Shown: one piece after another, positions 1-8,925 of the stretch | How positions within the stretch are numbered: position 1 is the stretch's first letter | Layout: each line of letters begins with the position of its first letter | IMG/VR virus record: IMGVR_UViG_3300017735_000027 | Location: 1-40,527 of that record | Length of the DNA stretch: 40,527 bases | DNA from: a virus | Reading direction: 5' to 3' (one strand) | Notes under the pieces: model-generated | Seen by the model: only the letters and a program-made list of their open reading frames with translations | Database searches by the model: none | Told to the model about the DNA's origin: nothing | Translations under genes and position numbers: made by a program

Positions 1-446
1 ACAAAAGATTGTTCGGTAAAGCAGGTGTAGGACCTACAGCCGACGGCAACGAAATCAAAGTAAACTTTCATAACAACACAGCAGTTAAAGAAGGCTATAT
101 TGTAAAGCAAGTAGGCTCAAAGAAATTTGTATGTGAAGAAATTGAAACAGCAGGACTATTTACTTGTACGCTAACAACTGGTAAATTACCAGCTAACTTG
201 GTAGCAGGTGAAATGTCAATTTCATTCAAAATGGACGATGCAGAAACATACACAGTAAGTAAAATTGCTGGACGTAAAGTTACTTTGTCAGCACCAAGTG
301 GTACAGGTACTAACTTGTATGACGGCAAAAGTGTTCCGTGGAACTTTAGTACATCTGTAGCAGATGGCGCAGCACAAGTTGAAGAAGCTGGTGATGATAA
401 CACATTAATCGGCGCAGATGACGACGACTTTACAGAAGACGCATAA
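1..446 (+). CDS. Virion structural protein, 5'-partial
   Basis: The frame is open from the left edge of the window, so the true start lies upstream; the TTG at 9 is just an internal codon. The visible 145 residues are beta-rich with an acidic C-terminal tail (DDDDFTEDA). The stretch beginning FGKAGVGPTADGNEIKV resembles proteins found near structural genes in marine T4-like phages, from memory and not from a search. No catalytic motif is visible. The downstream gene (458-820) looks like a diverged copy: both share the order VxxQxxSxKF, a Cys-x-L pair, an xEMS block and an aromatic-W-(N/D)-(F/I) strand near the C-terminus. A virion or neck-accessory role is inferred from the neighbourhood. Confidence 0.7.
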   Translation, partial: KRLFGKAGVGPTADGNEIKVNFHNNTAVKEGYIVKQVGSKKFVCEEIETAGLFTCTLTTGKLPANLVAGEMSISFKMDDAETYTVSKIAGRKVTLSAPSGTGTNLYDGKSVPWNFSTSVADGAAQVEEAGDDNTLIGADDDDFTEDA

Positions 447-457
447 GGACTAACTTA

Positions 458-820
458 ATGGAACGACCAGTAAATGTTTTTTGGAATTTTTATAATCTTC
501 TAAAAGATTTGGTCGTTTCTGTAAAACTAGGAAGCTCTAAGGCAACACCGCATGGTAGTGTTTTAGAGCAACTTAGCGATACAAAATTTAAAGTTACTGA
601 TAATAAAGGAAATGAAGGAGTATGCGAACTAGTTAATAAAAGTACAAACGATTTAGATGACAATGAAATGTCACTAATAGGTATTGTATTACATAGTTCA
701 GCATTTGTTTATATTGCTTCAATTGTTAATAACTTAATGATAGATTTTAATAACAGTGAATATAGTTGGGACATACACAATGACTCAACAACAAATGTAT
801 TAATGTTAACAGGGAAATAG
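458..820 (+). CDS. Small hypothetical protein, probable paralogue of the upstream gene
   Basis: A 120-residue protein with an ATG start 11 bases after the previous stop; the sequence aaggac, overlapping the previous stop codon, can serve as its ribosome binding site. I do not recognise a named family. It aligns loosely with the protein ending at 446: SVLEQLSDTKFKV against YIVKQVGSKKFVC, then Cys-x-L, then NEMS against GEMS, then YSWDIHNDS against VPWNFSTSV. It lacks the acidic tail. The hydrophobic stretch around residues 75-95 is too short and too polar for a confident membrane helix. It sits in a run of virion genes and ends four bases before the next start, so co-translation is likely. Confidence 0.65.
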   Translation: MERPVNVFWNFYNLLKDLVVSVKLGSSKATPHGSVLEQLSDTKFKVTDNKGNEGVCELVNKSTNDLDDNEMSLIGIVLHSSAFVYIASIVNNLMIDFNNSEYSWDIHNDSTTNVLMLTGK

Positions 821-823
821 TAA

Positions 824-1879
824 ATGTCAAAGATAGATAAAGTAACCGGAGGCAATTATAAAATTGCAGTTAGTAATGGTGCATCAGGTACTATTACTCT
901 AGACACTACTGACGGTGCTTCTGCTGTTCAAGGAACTGTTATTGTCAATGGTGATCTTGAAGTTAGAGGAACACAAACAACAGTTGAGTCAACAGTTACA
1001 ACTATTGCAGACAATATTATTACGTTAAATGAAGGCGAGTCTGCAGCAGGAATTAGTGCTAGTAATGGGTATATTGCAGGTATAGAAGTTGATAGAGGAT
1101 CACTGCCTACAGCAAGAATTGTTTTCAATGAACAAACACAATATTTTACAGGCGGAACAAGTGGTAATGGAGCATTTAAATTACAAGATGCAACCGGAAC
1201 AACTTTACCATTTACAACAAATAGTATAAACGCAGAAGGAGTGTTATATATTACAACTCCTGCAGCAAGTATTGATGTTAGCGGTACAGTAAACTACGAA
1301 CGTAATATTTTTGAATATGCATTTAATGCTGTTGCAAACGATTTTATTATTACCGATCCTGGAAGCGGTAATGTATTAATAAACAATGATGGATTGGTTA
1401 ATGCAAAAGGTGTTAAAGATTATGTAACATATGCTTTTTCAAATACACTACAACCGGGTATTGCTGATAATGATACAACATTAAGAGCATTAGATGAATC
1501 TACAACAGGTATAGAAAGTACAATTGAAGTAAAAGTCGACAACACGCTAATTGCAAATATATACTCTAATAGATTAGAACTAGCAGATTTAAAAATACAA
1601 AAAAATGAAATATCAACTACAATATCAGATGATAATTTATTTTTATCAGCGCCAGGAACAGGATCAGTTACAGTAAAAGATACGTTTGTAATGACCGGGT
1701 CACCATTTGACGATGACTTATCAGCTAGTCCGGCAGCGCCTGTTAGTGGAATTAAATTATTTTCAAAAGATACCGCCAACAGCGAAGGTAATGTTGGTTT
1801 GTATTATGTAAATAAAAACAATGTAACAGACGAATTAGTAAGTAGAAATAGAGCACTACTGTTCGGAATGCTCTTTTAA
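824..1879 (+). CDS. Tail-fibre-like structural protein
   Basis: A 351-residue protein. Residues about 40-65 carry the phage-fibre motif GDLEVRG..TTVESTVTTIADNIITLNEGE, a repeat-forming beta motif common in tail fibres of marine myoviruses. The rest is low in Cys and rich in Thr, Ser, Asn and Gly, as expected for a beta-structured fibre shaft. Shorter echoes of the GTGSV-type spacer (SAPGTGSVTVKD, near residue 284) also occur in the two large fibres downstream. No enzymatic motif is visible. It begins three bases after the preceding stop and is followed by a small beta-protein gene (1889-2224), a pairing that recurs twice more in this window. Virion attachment is inferred. Confidence 0.75.
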   Translation: MSKIDKVTGGNYKIAVSNGASGTITLDTTDGASAVQGTVIVNGDLEVRGTQTTVESTVTTIADNIITLNEGESAAGISASNGYIAGIEVDRGSLPTARIVFNEQTQYFTGGTSGNGAFKLQDATGTTLPFTTNSINAEGVLYITTPAASIDVSGTVNYERNIFEYAFNAVANDFIITDPGSGNVLINNDGLVNAKGVKDYVTYAFSNTLQPGIADNDTTLRALDESTTGIESTIEVKVDNTLIANIYSNRLELADLKIQKNEISTTISDDNLFLSAPGTGSVTVKDTFVMTGSPFDDDLSASPAAPVSGIKLFSKDTANSEGNVGLYYVNKNNVTDELVSRNRALLFGMLF

Positions 1880-1888
1880 GGAAACAAT

Positions 1889-2224
1889 ATGGCAATCACA
1901 AACGCACAATTAACAAACACACAACTAGATGTTATTACAGTACCAGCAGGAAAAAGATATGCTATTACAAATATAATGGTATGTAATAATAACAGCGTTG
2001 ACGCTGCAAATTTTGATTTACACTTTCTTCCTAGCGGAGTAGCATTAAACAATGCTATAACTAGAATTGTAAACAACTTAGTTTTACCAGCAGGCGAAAC
2101 GTTTACTTTTGACTCAGAAAGAATAGTATTAGAAGAAGGCGACATAGTTAGCTTTGTTGCAGCACCTGACATTGGTGCAAACTTAACTAATCTTTCTGCA
2201 ACAATAAGTTATTTGGAAGTGTAA
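1889..2224 (+). CDS. Small beta-sandwich structural protein, family copy 1
   Basis: A 111-residue protein starting at ATG after an aaggaaac ribosome binding site. The sequence alternates short beta strands: TVPAGKRYAITNIMVCNN, then FDLHFLPSG, then LVLPAGETFTFDSERIVLEEGD, then a final strand ending ISYLEV. The proteins at 8926-9255 and 24582-24902 share the plan: an N-terminal strand leading to V(P/I), a central strand with (C/T)N, an (L/I)xxGxxxxxxxxxVL/I block and a terminal V-I-Y/I-S-Y strand. Each copy lies next to a large fibre gene, which suggests a cap, collar or fibre-tip adaptor. This role is inferred; no family name is certain. Confidence 0.7.
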   Translation: MAITNAQLTNTQLDVITVPAGKRYAITNIMVCNNNSVDAANFDLHFLPSGVALNNAITRIVNNLVLPAGETFTFDSERIVLEEGDIVSFVAAPDIGANLTNLSATISYLEV

Positions 2225-2226
2225 TA

Positions 2227-2760
2227 ATGAGACTAATGAAAGCTCAAAATACAAACAGTAGGACCATTTATGGTAATGGTGTTCAGTATGACATTAACGG
2301 ACAAGTAGTTATTGAAAGTACCAATACTATATTAGTGCCTAAAGGTACAGAAGCACAACGGCCAACAAGTCCTGTTAACGGGCAGATTAGATATAACACA
2401 GATGATGATCAATTTGAAGCATATCAAAACGGTGCTTGGCGAGAATTAAGATTTAAAGAACCAAATCAAGATCCAGGTATAACACAACAAAATTTAGGTA
2501 ATGGTGATGCTGTAGAAACAGTATTTGGACCATTAGCAAGCGGTGATGCAGATTTTCCTGTTCCTGCCGCGGCGCAGAATGTTTTAGTATTTGTTGAAAA
2601 CGTATTTCAAGTAGCAACAACAAACTATACTCTAGAACAAAGCTCAAGTGGTAATCTTGCTGGTCCTAATTCGCCATACGCAGACGGATGGTATTTAAAA
2701 TTTGCATCTGCTCCAGATCTAGCAAAACCTATTACTGTACTACATAACTTTGACAAGTAA
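2227..2760 (+). CDS. Short tail-fibre-like structural protein
   Basis: A 177-residue protein. Residues about 35-75 form a clear fibre module, P(K/A)GTEAQRP..P..GQIRYNTDDDQFEAYQNGAWREL, seen again in five other proteins of this window. The second half (from about residue 85) contains GNGDAVETVFGPLASGDADFPVPAAAQNVLVFVENVFQ, a pattern I associate with phage fibre or adaptor domains; this is recalled, not searched. The start ATG lies two bases after the previous stop. An alternative start is the ATG at 2236 (MKAQNTNS). It is followed by a gap containing a late-promoter-like box, so it probably ends a transcription unit segment. Confidence 0.7.
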   Translation: MRLMKAQNTNSRTIYGNGVQYDINGQVVIESTNTILVPKGTEAQRPTSPVNGQIRYNTDDDQFEAYQNGAWRELRFKEPNQDPGITQQNLGNGDAVETVFGPLASGDADFPVPAAAQNVLVFVENVFQVATTNYTLEQSSSGNLAGPNSPYADGWYLKFASAPDLAKPITVLHNFDK

Positions 2761-2763
2761 TCC

Positions 2764-2771
2764 AATAAATA
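2764..2771 (+). promoter_or_regulatory. Putative T4-type late promoter box
   Basis: The octamer AATAAATA lies in the short gap between two fibre genes, 20 bases before the ATG at 2792. It matches the late-promoter core TATAAATA of T4 and the NATAAATA form reported for cyanophages. A strong ribosome binding site (aaggag) follows at 2781-2786. Confidence 0.55.
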
Positions 2772-2791
2772 CTACTGTATAAGGAGACATC

Positions 2792-5713
2792 ATGGCAGTA
2801 GGTAGAATATCTGGACCGTTATTAGCAGCTAATCTTGAACGTAACGGAATTAACTTAAATGTTAAAAATACATTAAGTGATACATCTCTCCTTCATTTAG
2901 ATGCAACAGCACTTAAATTAGGGTTTAATACTGATGTAACTACAGACGAAATACAAGTATCAGGCATGTCTCAAATGCCTAGCATGATTGCATCTACAGA
3001 ATTAAAGATTGGTAATTTAATTTGGGGAAACGGAAGTAATATTAATTCCTTAGACTCGCCAATAGTATTACAAGCAGCTGTTGGCGGAAGAATAAATCTA
3101 TCAGGGTTCGCAACAGATCAAATTGAAATTAATGATAATAGTATTAAAAGTTATAATACAAATTCAAATATTGATCTAAGACCAAACGGCACAGGTACAA
3201 CAGAAATACCTACTAATTTAGAATTATTTGGAAGTTTACATTCACAATCTAACATTACTTTTGATGGTAATATTACAATAGGTAGTGATGATGAAGATAC
3301 ATTAGTTTTAAACGCAGAAATGACTAATGATCTAAATCCAGGCACAAATAATACCTTGAAATTAGGCAAGGCTGGAAAACGTTTTGGAGAAATTCATCCT
3401 GGTGTTGTTAATGGTCAAGTAATAAATTCTGGTGATATTATCGCTGGCACAGCGAGTATGAACTTACGTGTTGGTAATATATTTTATGTTAGTAAAAACG
3501 GAAACGATTCAGCAGTAGGCGACAGTGTACAAGGTCCTATGCTTACTATTAAAGCGGCACTAGCAAGAGCTGATGCAAGTACACAAGGACCAGTTGAAAT
3601 ACATATATTTCCTGGAGAATACGAAGAAATATTTCCTTTAGAAATACCAACTAACGTAAGTATAGTTGGACATAACATGCGTGGTGTTATTATTAAACCA
3701 ACAGCAGGAACAAATACAAATAACTGTTTCTTAATGAATGGCGAAACAACAGTCCAACATGTTACTATAAAAGATTTCTTTAGTCCAGGGCATGCATTTA
3801 GTTTTGCAACAGATACAGTAGTAACCTCGAGATCTCCCTATGTACAAAACGTATCAGTAATTACAGCAGGCAGTGTAACAAGTGCAAGCGATCCTAGAGG
3901 CTTTGCACAAGGCGATGCAGGTAAAGGCGCATTAGTTGACGGAGCAAATGTTTTAAGTGCTAGTCAAGAAGCAAGCATGCTATTCCATAGCGTTACATTT
4001 ATCACACCTGGAGTTGATGCAATTACAATGACAAATGGTGTTAGAGTTGAATGGCTTAATTCTTTTACATACTTTGCTAACAGAGGATTATATGCTGTTA
4101 GAGGAGTAACTGGTCATTTAAGTACAGACGGATCAACAACACAATTTGGAGCTGAAATTAGATCAATAGGTTCAGCAAATGTTTACGGAAATTACGGAGC
4201 AGTAGCTGACGGTGCAGATACTATTATGTATCTAATACAACACAACTTTGGATATATCGGAAGTGGTAAATTCTTAGACAATGATCCAAGTAGAGCAATA
4301 CAAACTCAAGAAACAAGTGAGCTTAACGGTGGAAATATTTATTTTTCATCAACTGACCATTTAGGTAACTTTAGAGTTGGTGATCAATTTTTTGTTGACT
4401 TAGAAAGCGGCGAATCAAGTATTGTTATTACAGAAGCACAAGTAAATGCACTTAATGGTATTAATGTTACAACTGGTGGATCTACAAGTATTTTAAACGG
4501 CGCACAAGCATCAACAGGCAATCTTATAATCACAAATAATACATTGTTTAGTAGTCCAGGAAGTATTAATGTTGATAGTGCAGCAGGAATAATAAACTTT
4601 TTAGACAATACAAATGTTACTGGTAATGTTGTAATGTCAGGAGATTTTACAATCGGCGGCAGTGCAATAGGATTTGGTAATGATGCTAATGATACAATTA
4701 GTTTTGCACAAGAAATTGATCAAAATATCGTACCAGACATTAGTGGAGCATATAGTTTAGGACTTGCAAGTAAGACTTGGAAAAAGGCTTGGTTAAGTGC
4801 AGCACAATCTGATGATGTTTTAATACAAGATAATTTTATAACAACTACTGAAACAAATAACGATTTAGAATTTAGAGCTCAAAGCACTGGCGCGGTATTA
4901 TTAGAAGATATAGCTGTAGATGAAAATAAACTTTTTACTAGAGCTGATGATTTAAATTTTACTACAAATACTAATTTTAACATAGCAACTACAGGATCAA
5001 TTAAATTGCCTGCAGGTACAGACGGTCAAAGAATCAACGCTGATTCAACCGGAGCACCAGGAATAGGATCAATTAGGTACAGTACAGATTCAAATAGGTT
5101 TGAAGGCCAAACTGTTAATGCACCAATTACATTTAATGGTGTATTTTCATCAAACAGACTAACTAGCGTAACAGCTGATCCTACATCAAACAATATTAGA
5201 TTTATAGTAAACGGAGCAGTAGATGCAATAGATTCTTCTACATTAATGGCAGATATAACAGGCGACAGTATCTTATTTGGAGCTCTTAGTGTAGATGATA
5301 TAAAGCTAGATGGCAACACTATTTCAACAGAAGTATCAAATAGTAATTTACAATTTGCTATGCACGGTGATGGTAAATTTATACAAAAAGATTTAAAAAT
5401 AAAAAATAATATTTTAGAAATTACCGACGGCGGCCCTATGACATTTGTAACAGATGACGGGTATTTTGCATTTAGAGGCGCATCTGGAATTGTTATGCCA
5501 AGCGGTGGCAATGACACTAGAGGTCCTAATCCACAAACGGGTGATACTAGATTTAATGCTAGAGCAGATGTAAAAGCTCTAGAAGTTTATGCTGGAGTAG
5601 ACAACAAAGAAGGTGAATTCCAGGAATGGATTCCGGCTACAGGTGCTGGCGAAAGTGTTACTATAGAGTATCAAGAAGATCAGGTTAATATTTGGTCCAT
5701 TGTACTAGGATAA
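2792..5713 (+). CDS. Large tail fibre with beta-helix core, copy 1
   Basis: A 973-residue protein opening with MAVGRISGPLLAANLERNGINL, shared with the next gene. From about residue 228 (YVSKNGNDS, then GPMLTIKAALARA, HIFPGEYEE, VSIVGHNMRGVII) it carries the entry signature of a DUF1565/pectate-lyase-like right-handed beta-helix; helix rungs continue to about residue 500. Residues about 512-535 hold the fibre motif NGGNIYF.STDHLGNFRVGDQFF. The C-terminal third has repeated GTGxVxxxD.xxxxNxI spacers and two copies of the P.G...R....G..R(Y/F)N module (about 730-770 and 905-935). There is no clear hydrolase active site, so I call it a receptor-binding or shaft fibre rather than an enzyme. The start is fixed by aaggag eight bases upstream of the ATG's context and by the conserved N-terminus. 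Confidence 0.85.
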   Translation: MAVGRISGPLLAANLERNGINLNVKNTLSDTSLLHLDATALKLGFNTDVTTDEIQVSGMSQMPSMIASTELKIGNLIWGNGSNINSLDSPIVLQAAVGGRINLSGFATDQIEINDNSIKSYNTNSNIDLRPNGTGTTEIPTNLELFGSLHSQSNITFDGNITIGSDDEDTLVLNAEMTNDLNPGTNNTLKLGKAGKRFGEIHPGVVNGQVINSGDIIAGTASMNLRVGNIFYVSKNGNDSAVGDSVQGPMLTIKAALARADASTQGPVEIHIFPGEYEEIFPLEIPTNVSIVGHNMRGVIIKPTAGTNTNNCFLMNGETTVQHVTIKDFFSPGHAFSFATDTVVTSRSPYVQNVSVITAGSVTSASDPRGFAQGDAGKGALVDGANVLSASQEASMLFHSVTFITPGVDAITMTNGVRVEWLNSFTYFANRGLYAVRGVTGHLSTDGSTTQFGAEIRSIGSANVYGNYGAVADGADTIMYLIQHNFGYIGSGKFLDNDPSRAIQTQETSELNGGNIYFSSTDHLGNFRVGDQFFVDLESGESSIVITEAQVNALNGINVTTGGSTSILNGAQASTGNLIITNNTLFSSPGSINVDSAAGIINFLDNTNVTGNVVMSGDFTIGGSAIGFGNDANDTISFAQEIDQNIVPDISGAYSLGLASKTWKKAWLSAAQSDDVLIQDNFITTTETNNDLEFRAQSTGAVLLEDIAVDENKLFTRADDLNFTTNTNFNIATTGSIKLPAGTDGQRINADSTGAPGIGSIRYSTDSNRFEGQTVNAPITFNGVFSSNRLTSVTADPTSNNIRFIVNGAVDAIDSSTLMADITGDSILFGALSVDDIKLDGNTISTEVSNSNLQFAMHGDGKFIQKDLKIKNNILEITDGGPMTFVTDDGYFAFRGASGIVMPSGGNDTRGPNPQTGDTRFNARADVKALEVYAGVDNKEGEFQEWIPATGAGESVTIEYQEDQVNIWSIVLG

Positions 5714-5858
5714 CCTAACTAAAATTTCAAATACAACTAAATACTATTAATGCAAAACAGCGACCATTGTTTTGCAGTTACAAACCGCGGTCAACCAGCG
5801 ATAGAAGCATAATGCTTGAACAGGTTGGAGGCACAGGATGCCCGTATAAGGAGAAAAA
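5714..5858 (+). promoter_or_regulatory. Structured 145-base leader between paralogous fibre genes
   Basis: This is the longest non-coding stretch before position 28786. It contains a perfect nine-base inverted repeat (5751-5759 with 5768-5776, eight-base loop), a second possible hairpin (5792-5796 with 5823-5827, enclosing 5805-5808 with 5814-5817), and a third (5830-5833 with 5839-5842) just before the ribosome binding site aaggag at 5848-5853. A weak late-promoter-like ACTAAATA lies at 5736-5743. No run of T follows the first hairpin, so it is not a classical terminator. A regulatory leader RNA is inferred. Two tiny overlapping reading frames are an alternative explanation (see findings). 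Confidence 0.45.
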
Positions 5859-8800
5859 ATGGCTGTAGGTCGCATATCGGGTCCGTTACTTAAATCGAAT
5901 CTAATCCGAAATGGAATAGATTTAGCTTTTGAAACAGATCTTTTATATCTAGATGTAAATAATCAGCGCATTGGTGTTAAGAACTCATCTCCCCAATACG
6001 ATTTAGACATTACTGGTACAATGAGAAGTACTAATATTAATGTTGACAATAATTTAGACATAGCAAATATTAATATAACTGGTAATACAATCAGTACCTC
6101 AGAACAATATTTAAACTTAGGTACTCTTGATAACATTGTTTACCAAAACAAAGCAAGAATTGACGGCATTGACATTCAAGGTAATGTAATAAGCACCAAC
6201 GATTCACATTCAAATTTAGAATTTAGACCAAACGGCACAGGTGAAGTTCATGTACATTCAGATATGAATGTTACAGGTAATATACATGCTACTGGTAATA
6301 TTTCTGCAGACGGCGACATTGTAATTGGTGATGCTGATACTGATAGCATAACAATTAATGCAGAAATAGGAAGCGATCTTATTCCTGACCAAACTGATAC
6401 TTTTAGTATAGGTGAAGTAGGAAAAATATGGAGCGAGGTTCATGCACAAACTTTATTTACTGGACAAATAAACACAACTGATTTATTTGTAAGTGGAATA
6501 GATCTTACTCTTAGACAAGGCAATTTAATTTATGTAAGTGAAAACGGCGACGATACACATTCAGGGACACATCCTCAGGATCCTGTTGCAACTATTAAAC
6601 AAGGATTAAGTTTAGCAACAGCAGGCGATACAGTTTATATTACACCAGGAGTGTACACTGAAGTTTTTCCTTTAACAGTACCAGTTGGTGTTACACTTAA
6701 AGGTGCTGGTATTAGATCAGTTACAATACAACCAACAGCAGGTACAAATACTAATGATGCTATATTACTTAACGGTGAAACAACAGTTGAAGATTTAACA
6801 GTATCAGGATTTTTTAGTCCGGGTTATGCATTTAGATTTGCAAACAATATTACAGTTACGTCAAGGTCACCTTACGTAAAAAATATTACAGTTATTACAG
6901 CAGGTAGTGTAACAACAGCAGAAGATCCAAGAGGGTTCAATCAAGGAGATGCTGGTAGAGGTATTCTAGCTGACGGATCAGTAGCAAATGCATCAAGTAA
7001 AGAAGCAAGTATGTTGTTCCACAGTGTTACATTTATAACACCTGGAGTTGATGCTCTTACAGCAACAAACGGTGTGAGAATAGAATGGCTAAACTCATTT
7101 ACATATTTTGCTAATAAAGGAATACACGCACTTGACGGTGCAACAGGTTTAAAAGGCGATGGTAAAACACGTATTAGACTTAGTGGAATAACAGGCACAT
7201 TTAATGCTGCTGATACAGTTACATTTACATCAACTGATGCAAGTACTGTTGAAACTGTGACAGTTGAAAGTGTTGATAATGATATACTTGTTATTGACGG
7301 GAAGAATACAAACTTTATTGGGTTTGACACAACTCCGCAAAGTATTTCAAACGGCGCAGGTGCAACAGCAACAGTAATAGAAAATGTAGATTTAGCAGAC
7401 TTTGGTGCAGAAATAAGAATGATTGGTTCTGCATGTGTATATGGTAACTTTGGCATTTACGGAGACGGTCCGGGTATTATTGTATATGCAATTGGACAAA
7501 ACTTGGCATACATTGGTAACGGAAAAGAAGTTACTAACGATCCAGGAACAGTTATTCAAGCAAACGAAGTAGTTGAATTAAACAACGCAAAAGTAAGATA
7601 CAACTCAGTTGACCATAAAGGTGATTTTAGAGTTGGTGAATTATTTTATGTAAACCAAGATGACGGTACAGTTAGTTTCACAGCAAATGCACTTACTGTT
7701 GACTTAACAACAGGTGCAACATTTACAACAGGCGGAGATACTAGTTTTATAAACGGATCACGCATTGATGTTGGAAATTTAAGACTAACTGGAAATACAT
7801 TATCAAGTACTGTAGGTGATATTAATCTTAATAGTAGTAGCGGAGCAATTAATCTATTAGACAATGTTGACATTACTGGTAACTTAGATGTTAGCGGTGA
7901 CGTAACTATTGGCGGAAATATTACTATTGGTGATGAAGGTACAGATAGTATAGAAATTGTAGCAGGTATTAATAGTAACCTAGTACCAAGTAGTACAAGT
8001 ACATTTAGTTTAGGAACAAATACAAATACTTGGTCAAAACTTTGGGTATCAGAACTACAAGTTGATGATGTTAATATTAATACAAATGTAATTACAACTA
8101 CATCATCAGATGCAGATTTAGAATTACGTGCAAACGGAACAGGTAGTGTTGTAGCTGAAGGATTTACATTTGAAACAAATAACATTTCAACTACAGGTGA
8201 TATGGTATTTGACGCTGGCTCAGAATTAATTAATTTTAATTCATCTGGAGCAATTAAACTTCCAACAGGAACAACAGCGCAACGAACAAGCGGAGTAGCA
8301 GGGGAACTGCGTTACAATAGCGAATTAGCAAGATTTGAAGGATTTAATGGAACTAATTGGTTTAATCTAAAAGGTGTTGAGGATCTCAACGGAGATACTA
8401 GAATCACAGCTGAATTGACAGAAGGCGCAAACGACGATATAATTAGATTTTATGTTAAAAATGATGTAGTTTTTAGTGTAGATACCAACGGATTTAATGC
8501 AAATCAAATTGAGATAGATAATATCCGCATAGACGGCAATGTGATAAATACTACGTCGGGAGATTTAGACTTAGTTTTATCACCCAACGGAACAGGCTCA
8601 GTTGTAATTGATAATTTTTCTATCAAGGACAACACTATAACACATACAGTACCTCAAGGCATAATGGAGTTCCAAAAAACTGGAGTTAATGCGTATTATA
8701 AATTCGACGGATCATACGGATTAGTTATACCAGTAGGAACATCATTAAATAGACCAGCAACGCCTGAAATAGGCATGATACGTTTTAACACAGCTGATCT

Positions 8801-8915
8801 AAGAGTTGAAGTTTTTGATGGTAGTATATGGACTAGTGTAGCAGGTTTGAGCGGAGCGGTTAGTTCGATCGACGCAACAAACATTGCAATTGAAAATGTT
8901 TTATTTATGGGATAA
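5859..8915 (+). CDS. Large tail fibre with beta-helix core, copy 2
   Basis: A 1018-residue paralogue of the preceding fibre. The N-terminus MAVGRISGPLLKSNLIRNGIDL and the beta-helix entry (YVSENGDDTHSG from about residue 221, PVATIKQGLSLA, YITPGVYTE, VTLKGAGIRSVTI) align closely. It differs by about 75 inserted residues (about 430-508; KTRIRLSGITGTFNAADTV onward), which look like a small beta domain inserted between two beta-helix rungs. The motif DHKGDFRVGELFYV follows at about residue 587. The C-terminal region has LPTGTTAQR..GVAGELRYN (about 805-830) and IPVGTSLNRPATPEIGMIRFN (about 950-975). It is probably a receptor-binding or shaft fibre. Two similar but diverged fibres in tandem suggest duplication followed by specialisation. 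Confidence 0.85.
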   Translation: MAVGRISGPLLKSNLIRNGIDLAFETDLLYLDVNNQRIGVKNSSPQYDLDITGTMRSTNINVDNNLDIANINITGNTISTSEQYLNLGTLDNIVYQNKARIDGIDIQGNVISTNDSHSNLEFRPNGTGEVHVHSDMNVTGNIHATGNISADGDIVIGDADTDSITINAEIGSDLIPDQTDTFSIGEVGKIWSEVHAQTLFTGQINTTDLFVSGIDLTLRQGNLIYVSENGDDTHSGTHPQDPVATIKQGLSLATAGDTVYITPGVYTEVFPLTVPVGVTLKGAGIRSVTIQPTAGTNTNDAILLNGETTVEDLTVSGFFSPGYAFRFANNITVTSRSPYVKNITVITAGSVTTAEDPRGFNQGDAGRGILADGSVANASSKEASMLFHSVTFITPGVDALTATNGVRIEWLNSFTYFANKGIHALDGATGLKGDGKTRIRLSGITGTFNAADTVTFTSTDASTVETVTVESVDNDILVIDGKNTNFIGFDTTPQSISNGAGATATVIENVDLADFGAEIRMIGSACVYGNFGIYGDGPGIIVYAIGQNLAYIGNGKEVTNDPGTVIQANEVVELNNAKVRYNSVDHKGDFRVGELFYVNQDDGTVSFTANALTVDLTTGATFTTGGDTSFINGSRIDVGNLRLTGNTLSSTVGDINLNSSSGAINLLDNVDITGNLDVSGDVTIGGNITIGDEGTDSIEIVAGINSNLVPSSTSTFSLGTNTNTWSKLWVSELQVDDVNINTNVITTTSSDADLELRANGTGSVVAEGFTFETNNISTTGDMVFDAGSELINFNSSGAIKLPTGTTAQRTSGVAGELRYNSELARFEGFNGTNWFNLKGVEDLNGDTRITAELTEGANDDIIRFYVKNDVVFSVDTNGFNANQIEIDNIRIDGNVINTTSGDLDLVLSPNGTGSVVIDNFSIKDNTITHTVPQGIMEFQKTGVNAYYKFDGSYGLVIPVGTSLNRPATPEIGMIRFNTADLRVEVFDGSIWTSVAGLSGAVSSIDATNIAIENVLFMG

Positions 8916-8925
8916 GGAAATATAG

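Noticed and set aside
9-11. TTG as a true start of the first protein
   Set aside because: The frame is open to the left edge, no ribosome binding site fits in the eight bases upstream, and the sequence begins mid-domain.
5744-5858. tRNA gene in the long gap
   Set aside because: The hairpins do not form a cloverleaf and there is no recognisable T-loop GTTCxA motif or acceptor pairing.
2792-8915. Pectate lyase or other polysaccharide lyase activity for the two beta-helix fibres
   Set aside because: Only the beta-helix entry signature is clear. I see no conserved lyase or hydrolase catalytic set, so an enzymatic call is not supported.
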